A DNA stretch of 22,751 bases. Origin: Jimgerdemannia flammicorona (Eukaryota > Mucoromycota > Endogonomycetes > Endogonales > Endogonaceae). The first letter of the stretch is position 1. Each line of letters opens with the position of its first letter. Both the position numbers and the translations under genes were made by a program. Location: contig RBNI01001374.1 in NCBI GenBank assembly GCA_003990745.1, positions 1 through 22,751 on the forward strand, written 5' to 3'. The notes under the pieces were generated by a model. That model saw only the letters and a list, made by a program, of their open reading frames with translations, made no database searches and had not been told where the DNA came from. This document shows positions 9,291-17,929 of this stretch, in pieces.

Positions 9291-9730
9291 CCCTTAAGAT
9301 TATCAGTGCTATACAGCAAGCTATAGAAAGACAATAGTACACTACCGAGCCACCAACTATAGAAGAATCCTTTGACAGTATTCAGAGTATAGTCCAGACA
9401 CACCTGTTATAAATCTTGTACTTCAAGACATATCAGAACCAGACTGAGTTTCAAAAATACTTTAAGTTAGGACAGCTACTAAACTCACAGCCAGATATGG
9501 GAAAAGAAGACTCTTTCTCATACTCAGATCACAACTATCAAATGAGTCAATAATATATTAAAGAATGATGAGCCAGCTCTAGCCCATCTTCACAGCATAG
9601 TTCCAGGAGACTTTGGATATATTAAGAGACAATACTGAGAGTATGTAATGGTACAAATCACACAGTACAAGGAGATACAAATTGTAGAAGCTTGGGAATT
9701 TGAATAGGATATTTCAGAGATGAATCACCT

Positions 9731-9744
9731 ATTCAGGAGGAAGT
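9731..9744 (+). promoter_or_regulatory. Polypurine tract of the gypsy element
   Basis: ATTCAGGAGGAAGT lies directly before the 3' LTR start TGTGAC at 9745. Its purine run and position fit the primer site for plus-strand DNA synthesis. The truncated copy has GGAGAAAG in the same place. Confidence 0.7.
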
Positions 9745-9896
9745 TGTGACAGTTGATCTGAATTAGGAACATAAATCAGAGGAATTAAACATTTGATTGT
9801 AATATCTGAATCCAATTCCTGATATAGTATAACCTTATAAATAGCAGTCATTGTTATTTCACAACTGTTAAAGTTTTCACAAATATTAAACTCTTT

Positions 9897-9950
9897 ACAG
9901 ATATTAAAGATTTTGCAGATATTGAAGATTTTACAGATGTTAAAGATTTA
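9897..9950. repeat. Three 18-bp tandem repeats in the 3' LTR U3
   Basis: Units begin at 9897, 9915 and 9933, each 18 bp and based on (A/G)CAGAT(A/G)TT(A/G)AAGATTT. They correspond to the array at 5323-5374; here all three keep the full 18-bp period. Confidence 0.75.
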
Positions 9951-10012
9951 AAACTTGTGAAAAGTGACTCATAACATAGTCATAACTTAGCCACCTTATA
10001 GCTAGCAAACTT

Positions 10013-10051
10013 GTATAAAAAACCTAGTATCTTAGATTAAATAAACCTTAG
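10013..10051 (+). promoter_or_regulatory. 3' LTR core promoter: TATA plus AATAAACCTTAG
   Basis: GTATAAAAAACC at 10013 and AATAAACCTTAG at 10040 keep the 27-nt spacing. The second element has one C-to-T change from CCTCAG. Confidence 0.6.
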
Positions 10052-10227
10052 ATCAAAATAGTTCAAAGCAAAGAGAAAGCAAAGGAACTAGTAAGCCTGT
10101 AGGCAGATACACTTCAAACTCACTCCACTGTACATACTCTGAGGACTCTGCAAGAGTCAGAACAAGTCAAGTTTTCAAGATATAGAAATCTGGCATACTT
10201 TTGAGATTAGGTATCTGCTTTGTTATA

Positions 10228-12121
10228 CTATAAATATATATAATTTAGAAAATAAAGATTATTATTACTTTTACTATAAGCTAGTAAGAAGATAGAATAA
10301 ACATTAAATATTAGTCTCTTATATAACTTTAAAATATATAACTATCTAATGAAATATTTATTTAATTATTTTTAAAGATTTTATTAAAAAACTAATAATT
10401 ATTAATAATATATTAATTCTATAATATTATATTTAATATCTAGATCTAAACTAAGTTTATATTATAAGCTACTTAAAAGCTAGATAATTATAATTACAAT
10501 CTATATATTATTTTTATTTTATAATAGTTAAAAAATTATACTAATATTAAATCATTTATTTATTTATATAGATTTAATAAAAAATAATATATTTATCTAA
10601 AATAAATATATAATTTTTTGCTTCTGAAACTTCTTTCTAATATCTTAAAGATAATTTGAAGTAACTTAGGCTCTACAGATATAACATCATTCTCTAATAT
10701 CAGAAAACCATTTAAATATAATTTTGAAAATTAGTATTTCAGTAGAAATATACATACTTAAATTATATAAAAAAGTTGTCTATAAAATATTCACTAATAT
10801 AAAACAAACTCCACTTATGTATTGTGAGTAAATCCTATCTGTATCTTTAATATCTATTTGTAATAACTTATATAAATAACTCTATTAAATATTCTTTTAT
10901 CTAGATAGTATTTATATTGAACCCCTACTTATTAATATTAAACCTTAATAGCTTCAGACTCTTGTTATGATGATATAGTGGCAAAACACTATTATTGTGA
11001 GAATGCTTCTATATAAAACCCTATTGATTAATACAAAGAATAGAGATTAATCTACATGTATATTTCTCCTATTTAGAGCCATTCTAAAATTTGAGTTTGA
11101 TGGTTAGCTTTTATCAAAGTTTGATATAATTAGTATTTAGTATCAGATATAAAGAACATGATAGTTATATCAATATATAAGATGCATTTATTTCATTATT
11201 CAGGAGAGAGGGAAAAAATAATATATTTACAATAATGAATGGTTTGTAGTTTTCAATCTGATTCAAAACATTTTTCTCTATTATTGATACAGTTTCATTT
11301 AAATGTAACCTTCATTTTACTTTCTCACTTATAGTAACAAATCTATTCTATATGTACTACTCTATTTAAACATCTAGTAAAGATTAATTAAGAATATATA
11401 TAACTACCTATCTTTACTGAATAACCCATTTCTACTCTCTATCTTCTCAAACTACCAGCTACTAATTATTCCTTATATAATATATCTCATCTATTTCTAC
11501 ATATAGGACTGAGATCAAATATATATCAATTAAGAGATATAAGTAAAAGAAAAGTAGTTGTATGTACTACAGCTATTGGTAGATTATCTTATTGTAAGGT
11601 TGGAATAAGAGTATTATCAGAATTTACAGATTAGAAAAGGAGAGACAGTGGGCCATGAGTGTAGATTGAGAGGTGATCTCAGAAATCATTAGATCAATTA
11701 TAATGAAAGATTAGAGATGAATGAGATTGCTCAAAATACTACAACTGTGCACTCTTAACTATAATAAACAATCTCCTTCTACTTCTTCTCTATCTTGATC
11801 TCCTTTGCAAATCTCTTCAGGAATGTTCTCAATTCTACCTGCTATTATATACAATGTCCTCACTATTAACTGAGCTAATAATGACTATAGGGAACTCTTA
11901 GATATAGAAATAATTAATAATAGTCAGATCTGTATTTTACTTCTCACTCAGTAGTATGTAATTATTAAAGTTCATCAAGAGTATCTTATATAATACCAAA
12001 ATTACAAGCTTGTTGATGAAGAGGAGGGTTTTTAAGAGGATTATATTCTGTTTAAAGTAAGTGAGAGTTCTGGTGAGAGTGAAATTAACTATCTAAGTAT
12101 TTGAAAATAGGGGCATTTTTA
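10228..12121. other. AT-rich tract, no identified gene
   Basis: The sequence is strongly AT-rich to about 10620, then less so. In minus-strand frames between about 11550 and 10630 there are long runs broken mainly by TAA/TAG that look like decayed coding sequence (for example IPTLQ.DNLPIAVVHTT near 11590 and 'KEYLIELFI.VITNRY' near 10870). I could not match them to a transposase family. There is no tRNA, LTR boundary or intact frame. Confidence 0.4.
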
Positions 12122-12219
12122 TTGAGCTTACATAGGACACATATTTCACATATTACTAATAGATAATATAAGACTAATGAAATCACCAATCATATATTGA
12201 TATTTGAGTTGCTATCCCA
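12122..12219. repeat. Repeat X, copy 2 (unknown family)
   Basis: It matches 2698-2798 over about 100 bp in the same orientation. It is the less AT-biased copy and sits ~320 bp before the LINE. In one frame it reads YIGHIFHILLIDNIRL then 'SPIIYWYLSCYP', similar in pattern to copy 1. Confidence 0.6.
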
Positions 12220-12540
12220 ATACTAAGTAAAAATGAATACTAGAAAATTATCTATAAAGATAGTCTTTTTGAAGATCCTGCTGATAATCTTACTCTTAAC
12301 AAATCACATATTAGATATTATCATCAAAAGGAGGTATTTAACAATGGCTTTAGCTTTATATAAGCTCTGAAAGAAGATTTATCAAAAATTAATATATCAT
12401 TATATGAGGCCAAACAAATCCTATAAACCAAAAGAATATTCTATCAGAGGACTTTTAGATAGAGTTCTTTTTGTCATTTTTCACTAGTAATATTCAGGTG
12501 ATACAAGACTCAGACAACACTTTCCATAATGTTTTTGGTA
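12220..12540. other. Unassigned stretch between repeat X and the LINE
   Basis: Moderately AT-rich sequence with no supported gene. It may continue the element that contains repeat X. The LINE 5' end cannot be placed exactly; base composition turns G-rich at about 12540-12580. Confidence 0.35.
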
Positions 12541-12582
12541 AAAGGAGACTATCAACATAGACAGCAATGAATGTACTGGTGA

Positions 12583-13105
12583 GTGTGTCAGAGCAGTGCC
12601 TTCAACTGGCAGCATGTAGAGAGGTGGTGGGGAGAGAGTTTAGGAATACCAGAGCCTTCTATGGTTGGCCAAGGTGTTGGTGATAGAGGGAGGGGTAGAT
12701 TGAGGCAACAAGGAGAGAGGAGGATGATCTTTGCTGATAATGTCAAGATGGGAAGAATGGCATCTGGTCTGAATAGTTGGTTGAGACTGGGGAAGGCATT
12801 GATGGCTTTAGTTGGGGGACAGGAAGAGGCTCTTATAGGAGGGTCAGGCAGTAGGGGGGGGGGAGAGTAGGGGCTGGAGATGTGACTGCTAATGGAGCTG
12901 TAACTGTAAGGATGATTTTGGGGCTGGTGGTGTAGGAGGTGAAGGGGGCAGCTTCAGTAAAGTTCTTGAAGGGGAAAGAATGGGTTGAGGTTGGATTTGA
13001 GGAAGAGGCATCATTGTTGGAGGCTGTGAAGAAGGGGGTAGTAGTGGGTGAAGTAGTGGTCTCTATGACCAGTGCATATGTTGGGACCCCTGAGTGGTAT
13101 AGTTG
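12583..13105 (+). other. G-rich LINE 5' region
   Basis: A 95-codon open stretch (12583-12867, no ATG at its start) is rich in G, R and E, and ends just after a run of ten G's at 12854-12863. Beyond that no frame is consistent. It may be the LINE 5' UTR or a decayed N-terminus of ORF1; the homopolymer is a plausible indel site. Confidence 0.35.
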
Positions 13106-14290
13106 ATGGTATTGGATATTTCTATAGTGTTGAGGGAGAAGGCCAGGGAGTTAATTATAGAGGTGGTCAAGGAATATGGGGAAATCGTGGACATTGGGTT
13201 TAGAGTCTGAGAGGGTACTGAACTCTGGATGAGAGACATCAATATCAGAGTGAGGCTGGCTAGGAGGGAGAATACTGGGAAGGTGAAGGATTGGCCAGCA
13301 ATCCTTAAGTGGGGATTGGTTGAATGTAAGGTTTTGTGAGTGAAGGGGACACTGGAGGAAGAGAAGGACTTGCTGGAGGCTCTCGAGGATCTGGCAGGAG
13401 CAGTGGAGAGGAGGAGATTGGCTTGGAAGAAGTATGAAGCCAAGACAGTGGCGGAGATTATAGATAGAAAGAAGATCGGGATGGACTGGGTAGTCTGGAA
13501 GAAGGTGCAGGGGAGGTGAATCCAGAAGGAGCTGTTGGAGAAGTTGAGAGGAAGTGTGGCAGACAGCAGTGCAGAAGAAGGGGGTGCCAGACTGATGGTG
13601 AGTACTTGGGCAGGGGAGTACAGGATGGCTCAGGATGTGGCCCAGGGCAGATTGAGCAAGGAGGGACTGGGTGGTATGGTGGAGGATGCCAAAATGGGTG
13701 AGGAAGTCCACTCTCAATATGGCATCCTGAGTGGGGCAGGTGGGGAGAAGAAACTACTGGATATATTGGAGGAGGAGTGGGATGAGTCAGGGAGGAGGGG
13801 TGCCTTGATAGACCCTGTGGTAGAGGTTGAAGGAGTTGCCCAGAGTGTTGCTGAGGCAGTGGATGAAGAGAAGTAACTGTGGAAGACTCTGGAGGGAGTA
13901 GCAGCTGAGGAGCTGGGGAGAGAGGACTTCTGGGTCCTAAGTGATAGATATTGAGAGGAAATTCTACATAGAGAGGAGGTGTCAAGGAAGATTAGAAATG
14001 AGATTCTGGTGGTACTCTTAGAGTTGAAGGAATATCAAGTGGATGATCAGAGGGAGGAGGCCCTTTGAGGGATTATAAATGACCAGACAGCATACTTGTG
14101 GAATTCAAGGAAGGGGTTGGAGAAGTGGAGAGTGGTATGCATGGATTATTGGGCAGAAATGGAGGTTGTAGATGGAGTGGAGTGTCAGGAAATCTTGGAA
14201 GCACTGGATGCTCAGGCTGTAGTGGAGGCTGAGTTGGAGATAGAATAGCACTTGGATCTTACTGATGATGGGAAGAGCATGGAAATCTAG
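13106..14290 (+). pseudogene. LINE ORF1 (gag-like, RNA-binding) remnant
   Basis: A single frame runs ~1.18 kb with only about eight stops (all TGA, TAG or TAA at likely R/W/Q sites) and no frameshift. It begins near LMVLDISIVLREKARELIIE, then 'VVKEYGEIVDIGF' and 'MRDINIRVRLARREN', an alternation of helix and strand that resembles the RRM-like region of LINE ORF1 proteins. A long charged, probably helical segment follows (LEEEKDLLEALEDLAGAVER, then RKKIGMDWVVWKKVQGR), then an acidic C-terminus (EEILHREEVSRKIRNEIL, later 'EILEALDAQAVVEAELEIE'). I see no CCHC zinc knuckle. ORF1 would coat the LINE RNA. The RRM reading is an inference from pattern only. An antisense open frame of 188 codons covers part of it and is judged a shadow. 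Confidence 0.6.
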
Positions 14291-14345
14291 ACTGGGCTCT
14301 CAATATCATATATTATTCAATATAAACAGTACAACTAAAATCTTT

Positions 14346-16430
14346 TCTTTGAATATGAATGGATTGAGAAGAGTGGCACAGTGCAGGAATATATTTGGCT
14401 AGTTGTAAGAACTAGATATAGATCTCTTCTTACTACAGGATGTGTGGTATGAGGTAGATATGGACTTACAGGACTGGACTAGAGAATGGGGTATGGCAGC
14501 TGTATGGACTGGGCAGGTGGGCATTCTGGTTCAAAAGGGGAGGGGGGATATTAGAGATATTGAGGATATTGGACATTGGGGGAGTAGGTTGGTGTGGGGA
14601 GTATAGAAGAGGCCTGGGTGAAACCCTTTGACTGTTGGGTTGTGTTATTATCCAGCTGAGAGGGGAGAATATATAGATTGGATCAGAGACTTGAGAGAGA
14701 CTGGTGTTATGGGTAAGGCAGAGATTGATTGTCTGGGGGGTGATTTCAATATGGTATATGATAATGGGGCAGACAGAACTGATGGCAGGAGAGGAATGAG
14801 AAGCAGAAGTGGTAGGTTGGACAATTGGATAGAGATTGAGAGGTTTAGCTTCTTGGTTGACTTGGGGCAACAGTTTTGAGTGGAGTGCCAAATTTATACT
14901 CACTGGGTGGCAGGGCTGAGCTCTAGGATTGACTGGGTGTTAACAGTGGAGTGCTGAGGAGTGAATGTCTGGGACATACTTGAGGTGGTTTGGTGCCCAT
15001 GGTCAGATCACTGGGGTCTGATAGGAAGTGGGAGATTTGGGGGAATTGGGGATGGGCCTGGACATTGGCGACTGAATTTTTCTTTGTTGGAGGATGGTTC
15101 CTTATGGATGGACTGGGATGTGGAAGCTATTGTAAAGATTAGTAGGTGGCGGAAACAGAGATTGGTAATTGGGGATTGCTGGCAGCAGCTGAAATCGAGT
15201 GCTCAGAGGTACTGGAGGGAGGCAGGGAAAGGAAGGAGTGTTCAGCAGCAGCAGTGAGTGCTGTGGGCTTCACAGAGATTGGTGGTGCTTCTGGGGAGGT
15301 GGGCAGGGTTACTGGAGGATTGGGGGGCAACTGATTGGCGGATTCTGCAGATTCAAAAAGAAGTTGATGAGCTACAGAAAGTGTTGTGAATTGAGGAAGA
15401 GGTTCAGCTGAAAGAGATAGTGGTAAGGTTGTGGTAGCAGGGGTTGGAGGAGGGGGAGAGACCCACTAGATTTCTTTCCCAGTTGCTCCAAGCTTAGAGA
15501 AGCAGACAGTAGTGGGATGGTATTTTGGATGAGAATGGAGAGATGGTGGCGGAGATTCCTAAGATTTTGGGAGTGCTGAGGACTTGCTGGGAGAATTTAT
15601 AGAGTGATGAAGAAGGGGTTGAGGATGCCCAGAGCATTGAATGGCAGTTAGAGGATTGGCATCCAGACCCAGCTCTGGACCTGGGGACACTGGGAGACCC
15701 AGTGTAGAGGGAGAAAGTATGTGAGATCTTGGCTTCAACAATTAAGAGGACAGCTCTAAGAGAGAATGGGCTTCCCTGGGATTTTTGGAAGAAGATGGCT
15801 GGGGTGGAGGTGGTACTGGAGGAGATGATGGCAATAAGAGATGAGGTCCTTCAATCTGGAACTTGGATTGGGGCCCAGTACCTATGGCTAGTCTCCTTGC
15901 TCTATAAAGATAAGGGGAGAAGAGAAGATTGGAAGAACTGGCAGCTGATCATGCTCTTGGACATGGACTGTAAGCTGGTGGCAAAGATCTTAGTAACTAG
16001 GCTACAGGGGATCACTCAGTAGGTTCTAGGAGTAGAGCAGAGGGGATTTGTTGGTGGTCAGTTGATTTGAGATGGAACTGCCTGGGTTCATGAGGTGATT
16101 GAAGGAGCTCAGGCAGCTGGGGTTGATGGCCAGTTAGTGTTTCTGGATTAGGAGAAGGTATATAATAGGGTGAGGAGGGTCTGGCTGGAGAGAGTGTTGA
16201 AATGTGTTGAAGTTCCCCCAGAGTTCAGAAGGTCATTAATCAGCCTATTGAAAAACAGTCAAGCAGTATTGGTAGTGAATTGGCACAGGGGTGTGACTTT
16301 TCCACTAGGTCGTGGGGTGCTGCAAGGAGATCCTTTGTCACCCATCCTATATGCCCTTTCCTTAGAGCCCCTATTAGATAGGATCCAGCATCAAATTGGG
16401 GTTTTGGACATTTTGGGAATTAACTGAAAG
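14346..16430 (+). pseudogene. LINE ORF2, first part: endonuclease and RT
   Basis: One frame spans the whole part. The endonuclease has SLNMNGL at the start, LLQDVWYE (families usually have QE), CLGGDFNMVYDNGADR near 14730-14780, SSRIDWVL near 14920 and 'WSDHWGLIGSG' near 15000, the histidine end of the domain; then 'GPGHWRLNFSLLED'. The RT starts before 'WQLIMLLDMDCKLVAKIL' near 15940, followed by GFVGGQLI, 'VFLD.EKVYNRV' near 16140 (first catalytic D), and GVLQGDPLSPILYALSLEPL near 16315. Stops at former R, W or Q codons occur throughout (e.g. 16020, 16068, 16149). The enzyme would nick the target and prime cDNA from it. Confidence 0.9.
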
Positions 16431-16438
16431 GTGGGGGG

Positions 16439-17624
16439 CTTTTGCAGATAATATAGTGGTTGGACTGAGTTCATTAGAGGATGTGGAGAAATTAAGGAGG
16501 ACTGTGGAATGACATAAGAGGGGCACAGATACTGAACTCAACTAGTACAAATATGAGACTCTGGTGCTAGGTGGCAGAATAGTTGGTGGCAACATGATTG
16601 GAATAGTTGTTCCAGTAGGAGAACCAGTCCAGTACTTGGGGATCTACTTTTCAGTATATGGGTCCCTTCTATCCTGCATATGGTGGGAATAGTGACTACT
16701 AGTATGGGGGAATATTCTCTTGAGGTAGGGTGGTCAGTATATATCCTTGGCAGGAAGGGTGATGGTACTGAATATGTACTGGCTACTAAAGCTATGGTAT
16801 GTAGGATATCATCTGGACTTACTGGCATAGGTGGTCAGGTGACTTCAGAAGATGGCAAGATTATGGATTTGGGCTGGGTGATATAGTCAGATAGGCTGGG
16901 AGATTCTGACTCTGCCTGTTGACAGAGGCAGGCTGGGCTTAGTAGACTTCACCAAGTGCCTATATTGCCTGAGAGCATGGTGACTAAAGAGAGTGAGTGA
17001 GTTAAGATGCCAGGAGTGGGTACCACTCATACAGAGGGTATGGAAAGTCTGGTACTCCCCTTGTGGAGCAACTGGTGACCTGCTTACAATGGTGGCCATA
17101 GATGGGAGTAGGAGGGTATATTATAAAGGCTTTTGGTAGAGAGTGGTGGATAGTGTAAGGAGAATTGGACTTTGGTGGAGGAGTGATAAGGGGGAGGAGG
17201 ACTGGGGACCATAGATGTGGAGATGGGACCAGCTATTGCTGAGAGGTATATTGGTGAAGGATTTTCAGCTTGGTGATGGAATGGAATGTATGTGGGGGCT
17301 TGGGGGGGACATGTGGCCTGATGTATGGCAAAGGGTGGAGATTGGCAAAGAGTGGGACTGGAATGGGGTTTGGCTTTGAAGCAAGCGGGTGATACAGTGG
17401 CTTCCTTCCAAGTTCTGGGTGGTATGGTAGTGGTTTCTAAGGTGGAATGTGATGCTGAACTATTGGTCAGGGCACTTGGTGGCAGATGGCATATTTGAGT
17501 ATAAGGAATACATAGATATTACCCAGGAGGGGAGAGTGGTACAAATACCTGAACATTGGCTAAGAGAGTGTGAAGTTTTGGAGGAGTTTTGGGACAGTAT
17601 TATTAGCAGACTGGGATTGCAGCC

Positions 17625-17626
<2 letters not shown>
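16439..17626 (+). pseudogene. LINE ORF2, second part after a frameshift: RT active site to C-terminus
   Basis: At the run of six G's (16433-16438) the frame moves by one. The new frame reads AFADNIVVGLSS, where the catalytic FADD has become FADN (D to N, one G-to-A change). Then come 'YLGIYFS', SLAGRVMVLNMYWLLKLWYV near 16745, 'LPVDRGRLGLVDF' near 16912 and ELRCQEWVPLIQRVWKVWY near 17002, the standard RT thumb and post-RT region. 'EHWLRECEVLEEFWDSIISR' near 17550 matches the LINE C-terminal cysteine/histidine block (HLW..C....FW). The frame ends at the T tract from 17627. The missing aspartate alone would kill polymerase activity. Confidence 0.9.

Positions 17627-17661
<35 letters not shown>
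17627..17661. repeat. T35 tract: poly-A tail of a minus-strand insertion
   Basis: Thirty-five consecutive T's interrupt LINE ORF2. On the minus strand this is a poly-A tail 18 nt after an AATAAA signal. Flanking it are CAGCCTA on the left and TAGGCTG on the right, a short inverted repeat. Confidence 0.85.
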
Positions 17662-17679
17662 CTATAGGCTGTAGCCTCA

Positions 17680-17685
17680 TTTATT
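17680..17685 (-). promoter_or_regulatory. Polyadenylation signal AATAAA (minus strand)
   Basis: TTTATT on the plus strand is AATAAA on the minus strand, 18 nt upstream of the 35-base tail. This spacing is typical for a cleaved and polyadenylated transcript that was then reverse transcribed. Confidence 0.7.
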
Positions 17686-17929
17686 AACTATCTATAATAT
17701 ACCACATATCCTCATACAACATCAGTAGCCCCATTCCACCCCAATCTCAACCCACCTTCACCCTCACCTAGCCTTGCATCTTTAGGGTGTGAGTTGCAAC
17801 CTCACTGCCTGAGTAACTAGATCCTCCTATCTGGCCTGCCCCACTCAGTAGGTATGGGTTGTAAGCCCCAACCACCTCAAGTACTTGGCATCTAGTGCAC
17901 CTGACCTACCCCTATTAGTGCCTCCTGTC

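Larger units (their letters stand above)
5171..10227 (+). mobile_element. Complete but inactivated Ty3/gypsy LTR retrotransposon
   Basis: Two LTRs (5171-5636 and 9745-10227) flank gag, protease, RT, RNase H and integrase in Ty3/gypsy order (integrase last), about 5.06 kb in all. CTAT borders both sides (5167-5170 and 10228-10231), a likely target-site duplication. With one more base the flanks are GCTAT and ACTAT, which would differ by a G-to-A change. A polypurine tract AGGAGGAAG precedes the 3' LTR. The two LTRs differ mainly by C/T and G/A transitions. Frames are broken by many stops at former W, R and Q codons and by several small indels, so the element cannot move on its own. I could not assign a tRNA primer-binding site after the 5' LTR. 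Confidence 0.9.
9745..10227 (+). repeat. 3' LTR of the complete gypsy element
   Basis: It runs from TGTGACAG to TGTTATA, where the terminal CA of the 5' LTR is kept as TA (ACA to ATA, C to T). Differences from the 5' LTR are mostly transitions in both directions, so both have mutated since insertion. Confidence 0.9.
12540..17626 (+). mobile_element. LINE (non-LTR retrotransposon), L1/Tad-like, inactivated
   Basis: ORF1 (about 13106-14290) is followed after ~55 bp by ORF2 (14346-17626) with an apurinic-type endonuclease then a reverse transcriptase, the order of L1/Tad-type LINEs. The plus strand is strikingly G-rich and C-poor, with few CpG sites. Coding frames are long and collinear, with nearly all interruptions at former R, W or Q codons. 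ORF2 breaks off at 17626, where a 35-base T tract of an opposite-strand insertion begins. Its original 3' end may be the tract ending in poly-A at 19972, but no homology confirms this. Confidence 0.85.

Noticed and set aside
5751..9300. Stop-codon reassignment (TAG or TGA read as W/Q/R)
   Set aside because: TAA, TAG and TGA all occur at W, R and Q sites, together with D-to-N and P-to-L changes and frameshifts. That is mutational decay rather than a variant code.
13151..13985. Antisense open frames of 126-188 codons across LINE ORF1
   Set aside because: The plus-strand frame from 13106 is collinear with the LINE and its stops are explained by C-to-T type changes; the antisense frames are open because of low C on the plus strand and show no motif.
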